A DNA stretch of 64,000 nt from Chryseobacterium polytrichastri (GCF_900142445.1 NZ_FRAV01000009.1:1-64000); one strand, 5' to 3'. Shown: positions 44,655 through 54,682, counted from the stretch's first letter. Notes: generated by a model from the letters alone, not told the origin. Translations and numbers: made by a program.

Positions 44655-46112
44655 TTACTTCCAGCCTCCGCCTAAGCTCTTATAAATATCAACAACTGTA
44701 CTCAGCTGTTTTTGTTTTGCTTCAACCAATTCCATTTTGGCATCTAAAGCATCTCTTTGATTCAAAAGAACCTCCAGATAATCTGCTCTTGAATTTCGGA
44801 ATAATTGATTCGCAATATCGATAGACTCATCCAAAGCCTTTGTTTCCTGAGACTTTAGCTGATAGTACTGATCTATGTTCTTCACTTTCGACATTAAATT
44901 AGCCACATCCAAATACGCATTCAGAATCGTTTTATCATACTCATATAAAGCCTGAATCTGTTTAGCATCCGCCGCCTGAAAATTAGCTTTAATCGCACTT
45001 TTATTAATAAGCGGTCCTGCCAATTCACCCACTAAACTTGAGGCAATTGATTCCGGCAACTTAACTAAATATGAAGGTTTAAAAGCTTCCAATCCTAATG
45101 TTGCAGAAATTTCCAATGAAGGATAAAACTCTTTTCGAGCTGCTTCTACATCTAGTTTTGATGATTTTAATTCAAATTCAGCCTGTTTAATATCTGGACG
45201 GTTCGCCAATAATTGTGACGGAATTCCTGTATAAACAGTCTGCGGAATGGTGGACATAAAGCTTTCTTTCGTTCTTACAATCGTTTGAGGATATCTTCCT
45301 AAAAGCGCATTAATCTGATTTTCTTTTTCAGTAATACTTTGACGAATTGTATATTCCGAAGCTTTTGACTTTGCTAACTCAGCCTGAAACTTTTTCACAG
45401 CCAATTCCGTAGCTGCTGCTGCCTCTTTCTGAATTTTAGAAATCTCCAACGCTTTTTGCTGAAGCTTGATGTATTGCTGAATAATATCCAACTGATTATC
45501 CAGCGCCAATAAGTCATAATAGTTATTGGCCACTTCCTCAATAAGATTAGAAAGAACAAAGTTTTTTCCTTCAACCGTAGAAAGATAATGAGCTACTGCC
45601 GATTCTTTCTCCGTTCTCAGCTTTTTCCAGATATCAATTTCCCAATTGGCCGTTAAACCTCCTTCAAAATTACCCAATGGATCTGGGATTGATTTCCCTG
45701 GTTCAATCTCTGTTGTGGCATCACCAGCTCCTTCACTGGTATAACGTCCGGCTTTACGAACTCCGGCTCCTATCCCAGCAGAAACCATTGGCGTTAATCT
45801 TCCTTTTTTAGCCAAAACACCGCTTTTAGCAATCTCAATTTCCTGAAGTGTGATCAGTAATTCCTGATTGTTTTTTAAAGCTGTTTCAATTAAACTCACC
45901 AGATTAGGATCAGTAAAAAACTGTCTCCAAGGCGTTGTTCCACTATTGTTATTAGCATCTTGCTGCTCTTCCTGCTGGAAGTTCTGAGGTATATTTGTTT
46001 TAACCTCATCTTTTATAACGGTTGCCATTGGTGCTTTACAACTTGCTACAACAAGCGATAGAGCGATGGCTGTAATAATACTTTTAGTCTTCAAATTTTC
46101 CATCGTGTTCAT
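44655..46112 (-). CDS. TolC/OprM-family outer-membrane efflux lipoprotein
   Basis: 485 residues; a second ATG four codons in is an alternative start. Lipoprotein signal ALSLVVASC (Cys near 25), then the NodT/OprM domain with two internal repeats of beta-strands and long coiled-coil alpha-hairpins (about 60-250 and 270-480). It is the outer-membrane duct of the tripartite pump. Its start overlaps the pump gene by 29 bp, so translation is coupled. Confidence 0.93.
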   Translation of the reverse strand: MNTMENLKTKSIITAIALSLVVASCKAPMATVIKDEVKTNIPQNFQQEEQQDANNNSGTTPWRQFFTDPNLVSLIETALKNNQELLITLQEIEIAKSGVLAKKGRLTPMVSAGIGAGVRKAGRYTSEGAGDATTEIEPGKSIPDPLGNFEGGLTANWEIDIWKKLRTEKESAVAHYLSTVEGKNFVLSNLIEEVANNYYDLLALDNQLDIIQQYIKLQQKALEISKIQKEAAAATELAVKKFQAELAKSKASEYTIRQSITEKENQINALLGRYPQTIVRTKESFMSTIPQTVYTGIPSQLLANRPDIKQAEFELKSSKLDVEAARKEFYPSLEISATLGLEAFKPSYLVKLPESIASSLVGELAGPLINKSAIKANFQAADAKQIQALYEYDKTILNAYLDVANLMSKVKNIDQYYQLKSQETKALDESIDIANQLFRNSRADYLEVLLNQRDALDAKMELVEAKQKQLSTVVDIYKSLGGGWK

Positions 46113-49100
46113 AAGGTTCTGTTTGTTCTGTTAAAGGATTTTCTTCTTCATATTTTGCCAGTTTAGACTTCTCTGCAATTGTTCCGAAGATGTAATACAA
46201 TCCAGGAATAATCATCAATCCGAAAATAGTTCCGATTAACATCCCTCCTGCTGCCGCAGTACCAATTGTTCTGTTTCCAACAGCTCCCGGACCTGTTGCC
46301 ATCACCAACGGAATCAAACCTGCAATAAATGCAAATGAAGTCATCAAGATAGGACGGAAACGGATCGTAGCCCCTTCAATAGCTGCTTGCACGATCGGAA
46401 TACCTTCCTCGGCTTTCTTCTGTACAGCAAATTCAACAATCAATACAGCATTCTTACCCAGAAGCCCGATTAGCATGACCATTGCCACCTGTGCATAAAT
46501 GTTGTTTTCTAATCCTAATAATTTTAAACATAAGAAAGCTCCGAAAATACCTGTCGGTAATGATAAAATTACCGGTAGTGGAAGAATGAAACTTTCATAC
46601 TGTGCAGAAAGAATCAAATACACGAATCCTAAACACACCAAGAAAATAAACACCGCTTCATTTCCTCTGCTTACCTCATCTTTTGAGATACCAGCCCAGT
46701 CGATCCCGAAACCTCTCGGAAGTGTTTTATCAGCAACCTCCTGAATAGCTGCAATTGCCTGTCCTGAACTGTAGCCCGGTGCAGGAGTACCACTCACCTC
46801 AGAAGAGTTATACATATTATGTCTTGTAATTTCAGATAAACCGTACACTTTTTCCAATTTCATAAAATCAGAATAAGGAACCATTTGGTCTTTATCATTT
46901 TTCACATATAATTTCAGTAAATCTGTCGGCAACGCACGATATTGCGGCCCAGCCTGAACGATTACTTTATAAGGTCTGTCGAAACGGATGAAACTGGTTT
47001 CGTAGTTAGATCCAATCAACGTAGACATATTGTCCATTGCATTTTCAATGGTAACCCCTTTTTGTTCTGCCAGATCATTATCAATCTTCATCATATACTG
47101 TGGGAAACTTGCAGAATAGAAAGTAAATGCAGAACCCAATTCAGGACGCTTTTTAAGCTCCCTTACAAAGTCATTACTTACCTTTTCCATTTTCTGATAA
47201 TCTCCACTTCCTGCCTTGTCTAACAGACGAAGTTCGAAACCACCTGCCGCACCATATCCCGGAATGGATGGCGGTTGGAAGAATTCAATATTGGCTCCCG
47301 GAATATTTTTAGCTTTTTCTTCTAGCTTTTCTATAATTTCCGCAGCAGATTCTTTACGATCTTCCCAGCTTTTAAGGTTGATCAAACATGTACCCGAGTT
47401 TGAACCTGTACCTTCCGTTAAAATCTCGTAACCTGCCAATGAAGATACAGACTGCACCCCATCAACACTCTCAGATTCTCTTAATAATTCTTTTGCAATC
47501 TGGTTTGTTCTTTCTAGTGTAGAACCAGGAGGCGTCTGAATAATAGCATAGATCATCCCTTGGTCTTCACTTGGAATAAATCCTGAAGGAAGTGAATTCG
47601 TAAGGAAAAAAGTACCTACACAAAAGGCCAATAATAGGGGTAATGTAAATGCTTTTTTAGTAACTGTTTTATTCAGTAACTTCTCATATTTTCCAGCTCC
47701 TTTTGTAAATAAGTTATTGAATTTATCAAGGAAAATAGTAATTGGAGTTTTCTTTCTCGCTTTTCCGTGGTTATTCTTTAAAATTAAAGCACATAAAGCC
47801 GGTGTCAACGTTAATGCTACCACCCCTGAAAGGATAATTGCAGAAGCCATCGTAATAGAGAACTGACGGTAAAATACCCCAACAGGACCAGACATAAATG
47901 CAATAGGAATAAACACGGATGCCATTACCAAAGTGATCGCGATAATTGCTCCACTGATCTCATGCATTGCCTCTTCTGTTGCTTTCAATGGAGAAAGGTT
48001 TTTCTCCTCCATCTTGGCATGGACGGCCTCAATAACCACAATCGCATCATCGACGACGACCCCAATTGCCATTACCAAAGCAAAGAGTGAAATCATATTC
48101 AGTGTAATTCCAAATGCAGACATTACTGCAAATGTTCCTACCAATGAAACAGGAACTGCCAGAGCAGGAATTAACGTAGAACGCCAGTCTCCTAAGAATA
48201 AGAAAACCACAATAGCTACCAAGATAAATGCTTCAAATAGCGTATGCACTACCTTTTCGATAGAAGCATCCAGGAATCTGGAAACATCATAACTGATATC
48301 ATAATGCATTCCTTTCGGGAAGTTATTTTTTTGAAGATCAGTCATCAATGCTTTCACATTTTTGATAACATCACTTGCATTGGAACCGTAAGACTGCTTA
48401 ACCGTAATTGCCGCAGAAGGCTTTCCGTTTAATGTAGAATAGATATCATACATGGAAGAACCGAATTCTATATCTGCAACATCTTTTAACCTTACAAACT
48501 CACCTCCCGGTTTTGCTTTAAGGATAATATTTCCATAATCTTTTTCACTACTGAAACGCCCTGAATATTTTAAGATATACTCAAATGATTGAGAACGCTT
48601 TCCAGAACTCTCTCCAGTTTTACCGGGAGACGCTTCCAAACTCTGCTGATTCAACGCTTCCATTACCTCATCTGCCGAGATATTATAAGCAGTTAATCTA
48701 TCTGGTTTTAGCCAAACACGCATTGCATATTCACGAGTTCCCAAGATATCGGCAAATCCTACTCCACCTACCCTTCTCAATTCAGACATTACATTAATAT
48801 CTGCATAATTGAACAGGAATTTCTGGTCTGCTTTAGGATCATCACTATACAAGTTAATATACATCAACATATTGGGTTCTTCACGGGTAATTTTCACCCC
48901 TTCACGAACAACCAATGGTGGTAATTTATTAACAACCGAAGATACACGATTCTGAACGTTAACGGCTGCAACGTTTGGATCTGTACCCAAATCAAATACA
49001 ACCTGAATAGCAGCTTCCCCGTCGTTTCCGGCATTTGAAGTCATATACTTCATCCCCGGAATACCGTTTAATCCTCTTTCTAAAGGAATAACTACGGATT

Positions 49101-49275
49101 TGATCAACAATTCATTGTTGGCTCCCGGATATTCTGCCGTAATATTTACTTTAGGCGGCGAAATGGAAGGGAATTGGGTTATAGGTAGCTTTACCAAAGA
49201 CAAAACCCCCATAAATACGATAATCAATGAGATTACGATAGACAGAACAGGTCTGCGAATGAATTTTTTAAACAT
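46084..49275 (-). CDS. RND-family multidrug efflux transporter (HAE1 type)
   Basis: 1063 residues. Inner-membrane proton/drug antiporter with 12 membrane helices and two large periplasmic loops. The proton relay Asp pair is in AIGVVVDDAIVVIEAV (about 407-408); GLLGKNAVLIVEFA and RFRPILMTS mark the second half. It is of the AcrB/AdeB-like hydrophobic and amphiphilic exporter class. Substrates are not predictable. It lies in an operon of adaptor, pump and outer-membrane protein, with 24 bp between adaptor and pump. Confidence 0.95.
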   Translation of the reverse strand: MFKKFIRRPVLSIVISLIIVFMGVLSLVKLPITQFPSISPPKVNITAEYPGANNELLIKSVVIPLERGLNGIPGMKYMTSNAGNDGEAAIQVVFDLGTDPNVAAVNVQNRVSSVVNKLPPLVVREGVKITREEPNMLMYINLYSDDPKADQKFLFNYADINVMSELRRVGGVGFADILGTREYAMRVWLKPDRLTAYNISADEVMEALNQQSLEASPGKTGESSGKRSQSFEYILKYSGRFSSEKDYGNIILKAKPGGEFVRLKDVADIEFGSSMYDIYSTLNGKPSAAITVKQSYGSNASDVIKNVKALMTDLQKNNFPKGMHYDISYDVSRFLDASIEKVVHTLFEAFILVAIVVFLFLGDWRSTLIPALAVPVSLVGTFAVMSAFGITLNMISLFALVMAIGVVVDDAIVVIEAVHAKMEEKNLSPLKATEEAMHEISGAIIAITLVMASVFIPIAFMSGPVGVFYRQFSITMASAIILSGVVALTLTPALCALILKNNHGKARKKTPITIFLDKFNNLFTKGAGKYEKLLNKTVTKKAFTLPLLLAFCVGTFFLTNSLPSGFIPSEDQGMIYAIIQTPPGSTLERTNQIAKELLRESESVDGVQSVSSLAGYEILTEGTGSNSGTCLINLKSWEDRKESAAEIIEKLEEKAKNIPGANIEFFQPPSIPGYGAAGGFELRLLDKAGSGDYQKMEKVSNDFVRELKKRPELGSAFTFYSASFPQYMMKIDNDLAEQKGVTIENAMDNMSTLIGSNYETSFIRFDRPYKVIVQAGPQYRALPTDLLKLYVKNDKDQMVPYSDFMKLEKVYGLSEITRHNMYNSSEVSGTPAPGYSSGQAIAAIQEVADKTLPRGFGIDWAGISKDEVSRGNEAVFIFLVCLGFVYLILSAQYESFILPLPVILSLPTGIFGAFLCLKLLGLENNIYAQVAMVMLIGLLGKNAVLIVEFAVQKKAEEGIPIVQAAIEGATIRFRPILMTSFAFIAGLIPLVMATGPGAVGNRTIGTAAAGGMLIGTIFGLMIIPGLYYIFGTIAEKSKLAKYEEENPLTEQTEPYEHDGKFED

Positions 49276-49299
49276 ACTTCTTCATTATTAGATATAATC

Positions 49300-50385
49300 C
49301 TACTCTGCTTTTAATTTCAATGTTTGAAGAACTTTCTTCGGATCCTGGAATGTCACCTTAACTTTCTGATCGTCTTTTACTTTCTGAACTCCTTCAATAA
49401 GAATTTTATCTTCTCCTGAAATTCCGGAAGCAATAACATACAGATCAGGTAGTTCATAGGCTACTTTGATATTTCTGGATTTCACCACACCATTTTTGTC
49501 TACTACAAAAACATATTTCTGATCCTGAATTTCGTAAGTTGCCTTTTGCGGAATAATTAAAGCATTTTGAAGAGGTAAAGTCATTCGGATTTTTCCTGTC
49601 TGCCCGTTTCTCAACAGTTTATTTGTATTGGGAAATTTTGCTCTGAAAGCAATATTCCCTGTTTCATTATCAAATTCACCTTCTATGGTTTGGATTTCGC
49701 CTTTTTGAGGAAAAGCTTCTCCATTCGCCATAATTAATGTTACCTGATTACTTCCTCTATCATTCACATGTGTCTGATAATTCAGATATTCAGGTTCTGA
49801 TACATTGAAATACGTGTAAATTTCATTGTTATCAGAAAGTGATGTTAACAAAGCTCCTTCATCAATCAAGCTTCCTAATTTCAATGGAATCCTGTTGATG
49901 ATTCCTGAGAACGGAGCTTTAATGTTTGTAAATGACAAGTGCGTCTGAGCCAATTTCATTTCAGCGTTGGCAGCATCGAGTTTTGCTTTTGCCATTGCTT
50001 TTTCGTTTTTAGAAACAATGTTGTTGTTGGCTAATGTACTTGCATTTTTTAACTCAATGGAAGCCTGCTCTACCTCAGCTTGAGCTTTCAACAATTCTGC
50101 CTGATATAATTTAGGCATAATTTGGAATAATGTCTGACCTTGATGAACAAACTGACCTTCGTCTACAAAAATCTTCTCAAGAAAACCTTTTTCCTGTGCA
50201 CGAACTTCAATGTTTTTTACAGATTGTATCTGCGCTACAAATTCTTTATTAATCACCGTATCCATTTTCATAGGGTTGGTCACCGGATAAATTGTAGCTT
50301 CTTCTTTTTCTTCTTTTTTGCTGTTACAGCTTGCGAACAACAAAAGACTGCCAAGCGCGAGGCTCGAGACAACTCTTTTCATCAT
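49300..50385 (-). CDS. RND periplasmic adaptor subunit (membrane-fusion lipoprotein)
   Basis: 361 residues. Lipoprotein signal SLLLFASC (Cys near 20), then a biotinyl-lipoyl-like domain with VRAQEKGFLEKIFVDEGQFVHQGQTLF, a helical hairpin (about 95-150), and beta-barrel and membrane-proximal domains. It links the pump with the outer-membrane channel. First gene of the efflux operon. No TetR or other local regulator gene is next to it, apart from the small membrane protein 150 bp upstream. Confidence 0.92.
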   Translation of the reverse strand: MMKRVVSSLALGSLLLFASCNSKKEEKEEATIYPVTNPMKMDTVINKEFVAQIQSVKNIEVRAQEKGFLEKIFVDEGQFVHQGQTLFQIMPKLYQAELLKAQAEVEQASIELKNASTLANNNIVSKNEKAMAKAKLDAANAEMKLAQTHLSFTNIKAPFSGIINRIPLKLGSLIDEGALLTSLSDNNEIYTYFNVSEPEYLNYQTHVNDRGSNQVTLIMANGEAFPQKGEIQTIEGEFDNETGNIAFRAKFPNTNKLLRNGQTGKIRMTLPLQNALIIPQKATYEIQDQKYVFVVDKNGVVKSRNIKVAYELPDLYVIASGISGEDKILIEGVQKVKDDQKVKVTFQDPKKVLQTLKLKAE

Positions 50386-50535
50386 AATACTAGAGTTTAT
50401 ATAAATCGTTAATGTTTTAAATAGAAATAAAGAGGTGGTAATGAGTAGTTATATTGTGCAACTTACCAACAAACACAATGCAGAATATTTCCCACCCAGA
50501 ATGAAGAGCAGAAAATAAATCGATAAAAAGGAGTA

Positions 50536-50925
50536 TTATATTCTAATAGAACGTATTAGAATGTATTTTTTTACGGATAATGGATCAGATAGGAAACTAT
50601 CTAATGTGTGCTTAAGACGTTCACGAAACTGTAAACCGAAAATAAGTAATAACCCAAAAACGCTTGCAAAAACCACAAAAGCCTGTACAGTGTCGGACAA
50701 TTGAAAATCATTCTCATCAAATTCTAAAGAATAATTTCCTACATCATCCATCTTTTGCTGAACAGAAAGTTTTTCGTAGGTCTGATTTAAACGATTAGCT
50801 CTTTTAGGCATATGATGAGAAACCGGACCCGAATAATCGTTTCGTAAAGTGTTGACCTGAATTTTGCTGCCTACAATAAAAAGCAGAAATAACCCTGTCA
50901 AAAAGTATACTATGCAGTTTCTCAT
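50536..50925 (-). CDS. Small membrane protein of unknown function upstream of the efflux operon
   Basis: 129 residues from ATG at 50925 (the frame goes on to a GTG at 50946). One N-terminal hydrophobic segment (about 4-22), a soluble linker (SHHMPKRANRLNQTYEKLS...), and a second hydrophobic segment near 85-103. No family recognised. It is on the same strand as the efflux genes, 150 bp before them. A 23-bp perfect inverted repeat (50540-50562) overlaps its last codons. A link to the pump is not shown. Confidence 0.6.
   Translation of the reverse strand: MRNCIVYFLTGLFLLFIVGSKIQVNTLRNDYSGPVSHHMPKRANRLNQTYEKLSVQQKMDDVGNYSLEFDENDFQLSDTVQAFVVFASVFGLLLIFGLQFRERLKHTLDSFLSDPLSVKKYILIRSIRI
50540..50562. 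repeat. Inverted repeat at the 3' end of the small membrane protein gene
   Basis: Arms ATTCTAATA and TATTAGAAT around GAACG, covering the last codons of the gene. On the minus strand a TTTTT tract follows 12 bases later. It may be an operator before the efflux operon or a weak terminator. Confidence 0.4.
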
Positions 50926-51641
50926 TTTGAAGTGGCAAAGGTACACTTAGATTTAGATATAAACATAACGGATTAACAAAATTTAACTCTACTTTACATA
51001 ACATGAAAACCGATGAATAGGATTCTTTAATAAAAACGCACATTTTCACTTCAAATTAAAATTTACAATACTTAAATATATTTATCATTTATAAAATAAT
51101 TCCAATCAATTATTACGAATAAAACACATTTAAGAATCATTTAATTTTAATATCTCATCTATCACATGAAAGACTAAAAACTTTAGATTAACTTCTTTTG
51201 TATGATTTCAGTTTATCCCAAAGAGGTACTCTTTTTAACATACATTACACTAAACTATCAATTTCTGAAAATATTTTAGAGCCTATTTACATGTCCATTG
51301 AGAAAACCGGGAAGGTTTCACTTAGTGAAAAAGTGATGTATAAAAAATTAATGATTTAGCAAATCTCAAAGATCTATAATTCTTGCCATTGCTTTACTGG
51401 TACGAGAAAGACGATAATATCATTTTTTATGACACATCAAATTACTGCTTCATAAAAAATTAAGAATGAACAATAACTCCTTTTTCTGCATGAAATAAAT
51501 CTCTAGTTAATCTGCCTTAAAAAACCATAAAATGAAAATTATTATTTAATTTATACAAAATTAACACATTAGAATTAAAAATATACGTAAATTTATACAA
51601 CATTAGCACCAGACAAATGAAACACATAATCACCTATCACT
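50926..51641. other. Gene-free AT-rich region
   Basis: About 715 bp between divergent genes. It contains a pair of direct repeats (51548-51567 and 51590-51609) near the right end. A plus-strand frame with 22 codons after an ATG at 51291 is too short and unlike a known protein. No clear terminator, tRNA or mobile element was found. Confidence 0.55.
51548..51609. repeat. Two 20-bp direct repeats upstream of the MliC-like gene
   Basis: AATTTATACAAAATTAACAC (51548-51567) and AATTTATACAACATTAGCAC (51590-51609) differ at two positions and start 42 bp apart, about four helical turns. They lie 33-94 bases before the ATG at 51642 and may be tandem operator sites. Confidence 0.45.
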
Positions 51642-52043
51642 ATGAAAAAATTATTAGAAATCCTTATTATAGGCATTTTTGCCTATTCATTAACAGCGTG
51701 TAGACACTCTTCAAAAGACCCTGAAATAATCTCCAATAATGCTGCACCTGTAGAAACTAAAACTGATGATATTATTAAAAATGTTTTTACAGATAATTAT
51801 GGCGAACAAATGGAAGTTGCTCTGAATAATTCTAAAAATACCATCACTATACATTTGGACGGTAAAACATATGAATTAAAAAAAAACGAAGATCTTCCTG
51901 ACTACACAGCATCCAACGCAGAATATCTATATTCCAATATCAGAGGGAATATTACTTTTCTGAAAAGAAATGTAGACATGGTACTGTTTCATCACAAAAA
52001 AGATGACAAACAACCTGGCCCTACAAAGATGGCATCTTATTAA
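51642..52043 (+). CDS. MliC-like lipoprotein (putative C-type lysozyme inhibitor)
   Basis: 133 residues. Lipoprotein signal with AYSLTAC (Cys near 20). The C-terminal part resembles MliC: VALNNSKNTITIHLDGKTYELKKN followed by ASNAEYLYSNIRGNITFLKRNVDMVLF, matching the beta-barrel pattern of membrane-bound lysozyme inhibitors, though the usual SGxxYxxx loop reads ASNAEYLYS here. The next gene codes for a META-domain lipoprotein, a common partner of MliC. Binding of lysozyme is inferred. Confidence 0.65.
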   Translation: MKKLLEILIIGIFAYSLTACRHSSKDPEIISNNAAPVETKTDDIIKNVFTDNYGEQMEVALNNSKNTITIHLDGKTYELKKNEDLPDYTASNAEYLYSNIRGNITFLKRNVDMVLFHHKKDDKQPGPTKMASY

Positions 52044-52071
52044 AAATCTTCACTCCTAAAAAACGATAACC

Positions 52072-52512
52072 ATGAAATTTTTATACACTCATATCACCAG
52101 CTTATTGTTTGTCATCTTGATGGCATCATGTATGAGCAAACCTACTACACCTCCTTCCTCACCTAATGATATCACTGGAAAAACATGGAAACTCACAGAA
52201 CTCAACGGAAGACCCATCACTCTTAAAAACCCAAAAAGTAATCCTCATTTTTCATTACATATGAAAGATATGAGATACGAAGGAAACGGCAGCTGCAATG
52301 GTATCGGAGGTACTTTTGAGATTAAACCTGAAATAATGCGCATTAAATTCAACCAAGGAATGTCTACCATGATCGCCTGCGAAGATTTGGAAACCGAACA
52401 ATTATTTCTAAAGGCTTTATTAACAGCTGATAATTATACTGTAAACGGTAATACCTTAAGCCTTAACAAGGCTAAAATGGCTCCTTTAGCCAAATTTGTA
52501 TGGCAGAAATAA
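52072..52512 (+). CDS. META-domain lipoprotein (HslJ-like)
   Basis: 146 residues. Lipoprotein signal ILMASC (Cys near 20) and a META domain (about 35-145): GKTWKLTELNGRPI, GNGSCNGIGGTFEI, MSTMIACEDLETEQLFLKAL, a strong family match. META/HslJ proteins are outer-membrane lipoproteins; in E. coli HslJ is heat-induced and linked to novobiocin resistance. It lies 28 bp after the MliC-like gene, and an operon with that gene is likely. Confidence 0.9.
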   Translation: MKFLYTHITSLLFVILMASCMSKPTTPPSSPNDITGKTWKLTELNGRPITLKNPKSNPHFSLHMKDMRYEGNGSCNGIGGTFEIKPEIMRIKFNQGMSTMIACEDLETEQLFLKALLTADNYTVNGNTLSLNKAKMAPLAKFVWQK

Positions 52513-52543
52513 ATTCTTTTTCATAAAACACATCATCATAAAG

Positions 52544-52580
52544 GAGTCACTTTACATTTCGTAAAGTGACTCTCATTTTT
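52544..52580 (+). terminator. Rho-independent terminator of the MliC/META operon
   Basis: GAGTCACTTTAC pairs with GTAAAGTGACTC around ATTTC; CATTTTTTTT follows. Confidence 0.9.
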
Positions 52581-52683
52581 TTTCAACCACATCTTAACCC
52601 ACTACATTTTCTTTTGTGTTTTAATCATTCTAATTGAGGGATCAATTATTTTTCATCAAAAATCTATGTTATATCTTAAATAT

Positions 52684-53967
52684 TTAATTAATTGCTGTTG
52701 CAACAATGGAATTCTCAGACCAACCCCCTCCAACTGTACTAATAGAGGCACCTGCAACCGTTCTACTTACTTCAGTATTTCCTACAATATATCTATATGT
52801 TCTATTTGCTGAAGTTGTATTATTAACTTGTATTGCACCTGTTACTACATTAAATTTTTGACCTGAAGTATATGGTCCAGCTACTTGAAAACTCATCAAT
52901 GTAGGTCTAATAACATCACTCGATGACGTTCCAACTTGTCCGATGGTAGTTAAGTTTTCATGCGAAAAAGTACTTCTTACAAACAACCAATCGTCAGCTG
53001 CTAAAGTTCCGTTTTGAGGTCTTACCAACATAGTAATTGTCACCATCCATTTTCCGGGAGGTAAAGTAATAGAAGAACCTGTATATCTAAAATCATTAAT
53101 TTTAGCAAACGGAACATCATATCCTCCCCCTAAATTTCCCATTGTAGTTTGTGTTCTAGGAGATTGCCATTCAGCAGTACCATTAGTATCTGTAGCAACT
53201 AACACAGATCCTGTAGAAACAGATCCTGCAGTTGCATTTTCAAATCTTCTTGTTCCGATAGTATGAAAGTTAGTTTGCGGATTACCAGTTCCAATCCCGA
53301 CTCTTCCATTCTTATTCAAAGTCATCAATGCATCTCCTGTAGCTTGAGCTCCCGCAAAAAACTGTATAACATTTTGTGCTGCTCCAAAACCATAAAAATC
53401 ATCTCCTGCAGTACTATTCCATATTGCTAATTTTTTCCCAGTAGATGTCCCCAAATCCAATTTATTATTAGGAGCAGTTGTACCTATTCCAACTCTATCA
53501 TTTACCGCATCCACAGATAATGTTGCTCCGTCTACTGAGAAATGATTTGTTCCCGTAGTAGCACTACTCGTAAATGCCAACGTATTGGTATTTTGGGTCA
53601 CTATACGATTTCCATCAAGGCTACCATTAGCATTATAAATATTGGTATCAGTATCTAATTTAACCCAAACGGATCCATTAAAATAATAATATCCTACAGC
53701 TGTTATATTAACTGCAGTTCCCACGGCGGTTCCTGTGGCAATACTATTTACATAAATCATTGTGGAAGTCGTCAGTCCAGTCATGGACTGTGCCTTTTGT
53801 CTGTCTACTCTCGGGATTATTAATCCTTCCGGAGTCGCAGAAGTACCTGTAGCTGTTTTGGCAACAATATCAAAGGTAGCTCTTGGTGTTGATGTATTAA
53901 ACCCAACTTGCGCTTGAATAATACCAGCCATAGTAATGGCAAATAGTAAAGTAATCTTGTTTTTCAT
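52684..53967 (-). CDS. Exported repeat-type surface protein, fibre-like
   Basis: About 427 residues from ATG at 53967 (another ATG four codons upstream). Signal peptide ends near IIQAQ. Repeated motifs VGFNTSTPRATFDI, VGIGTTAPNNKLDL and VGIGTGNPQTNFHT are separated by stretches of beta-prone repeats, like phage tail-fibre or cell-surface stalk proteins. The C-terminal domain (about 290-427) is rich in Gly, Ser, Thr and aromatics. It shares the VGI-T-P-LD start with the tandem pair at 29.4-31.0 kb. Function unknown; surface display is inferred. Confidence 0.8.
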   Translation of the reverse strand: MKNKITLLFAITMAGIIQAQVGFNTSTPRATFDIVAKTATGTSATPEGLIIPRVDRQKAQSMTGLTTSTMIYVNSIATGTAVGTAVNITAVGYYYFNGSVWVKLDTDTNIYNANGSLDGNRIVTQNTNTLAFTSSATTGTNHFSVDGATLSVDAVNDRVGIGTTAPNNKLDLGTSTGKKLAIWNSTAGDDFYGFGAAQNVIQFFAGAQATGDALMTLNKNGRVGIGTGNPQTNFHTIGTRRFENATAGSVSTGSVLVATDTNGTAEWQSPRTQTTMGNLGGGYDVPFAKINDFRYTGSSITLPPGKWMVTITMLVRPQNGTLAADDWLFVRSTFSHENLTTIGQVGTSSSDVIRPTLMSFQVAGPYTSGQKFNVVTGAIQVNNTTSANRTYRYIVGNTEVSRTVAGASISTVGGGWSENSIVATAIN

Positions 53968-54198
53968 TTGTCCTAGCATTTAGTGTTTACTCCTGTGACA
54001 TTAATAATCTTATTGAAAGTGTAGACCAACAGTATTTTATGTTTAGGAGTTTGTTTAAAGATTTCTTCGTTATTCTAATCTCAGAAGATCTTTAGTTTTT
54101 ATGTTAAATTTGTATTTTATACAATTGAATAGATTTTGGGAAAATATCAACAGAATAACAATTATAAGTTAAATTAATACTTCTACTAAATCATGTTG

Positions 54199-54206
54199 CA
54201 AATGTA
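54199..54206 (-). promoter_or_regulatory. Predicted -7 box of the fibre-like gene
   Basis: Minus strand TACATTTG, about 232 bases upstream of the ATG, implying a long leader. Confidence 0.45.
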
Positions 54207-54251
54207 GAACCATAAAGTGAAAAAATGAATACTGCAATTCTACTCAAATAC

Positions 54252-54273
54252 AATTGATAATTGATTATCAATT
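54252..54273. promoter_or_regulatory. Palindrome in the divergent region
   Basis: Arms AATTGATAA and TTATCAATT around TTGA, centred about 60 bp upstream of the -7 box 54199-54206. It shares ATAATTGATTATCAAT with 44000-44015. Possible operator for a membrane-bound regulator. Confidence 0.45.
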
Positions 54274-54655
54274 AATTACAAACACACTTGAAGTAATCAT
54301 GAAGTGATTAAAAATCAGATAAAAAAGACTCAAATAGTAGAGTTATTATTTAGAATAAATCAATTAAAAGAAATGCATAATAGTAAATAATGTGACAACA
54401 TAAAAAACTAAGTATTGCGGATACAATATCTATTCTTTAAAAAATTCATACTCATTAATAATTTCAAAATTCAGATTTTATCCCTTTAACACTTACACTT
54501 AGAGAAGATTTTTGTTTTAGGTATTTCGCATTCATACCTATTTTAAATTAAAAAATAGTCGTAAAAACAAGTCAAAAACAGATTAGTTTATATTAAGAAC
54601 AAATAAATAATAATAATTTACATCTATAAACTATACAATCATATACTATAAAAAC

Positions 54656-54663
54656 TACTTTTG
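54656..54663 (+). promoter_or_regulatory. Predicted -7 box of the TPR/LuxR regulator gene
   Basis: TACTTTTG, 19 bases before the ATG at 54683. Confidence 0.5.
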
Positions 54664-54682
54664 TATTGCAAAACCACAAATC

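Larger units (their letters stand above)
53968..54682. other. Long divergent regulatory region
   Basis: 715 bp between the fibre-like gene and the TPR/LuxR regulator gene. It carries a TACATTTG box on the minus strand (54199-54206), a palindrome at 54252-54273, and a TACTTTTG box on the plus strand (54656-54663). The leader of the minus-strand gene would be about 230 nt. Nothing else was recognised. Confidence 0.55.

Noticed and set aside
46499..49291. Several plus-strand open frames opposite the RND pump gene
   Set aside because: Antisense shadows of a clear minus-strand coding sequence, with no protein-like composition. The same applies to shadows over katG, tig, the ABC-F gene and the NRPS.
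51190..51358. Open plus-strand frame of about 50 codons within the 50.9-51.6 kb gap
   Set aside because: Only a short ATG-led part (22 codons from 51291), no recognisable protein pattern and no ribosome-binding or promoter signal. Probably chance.
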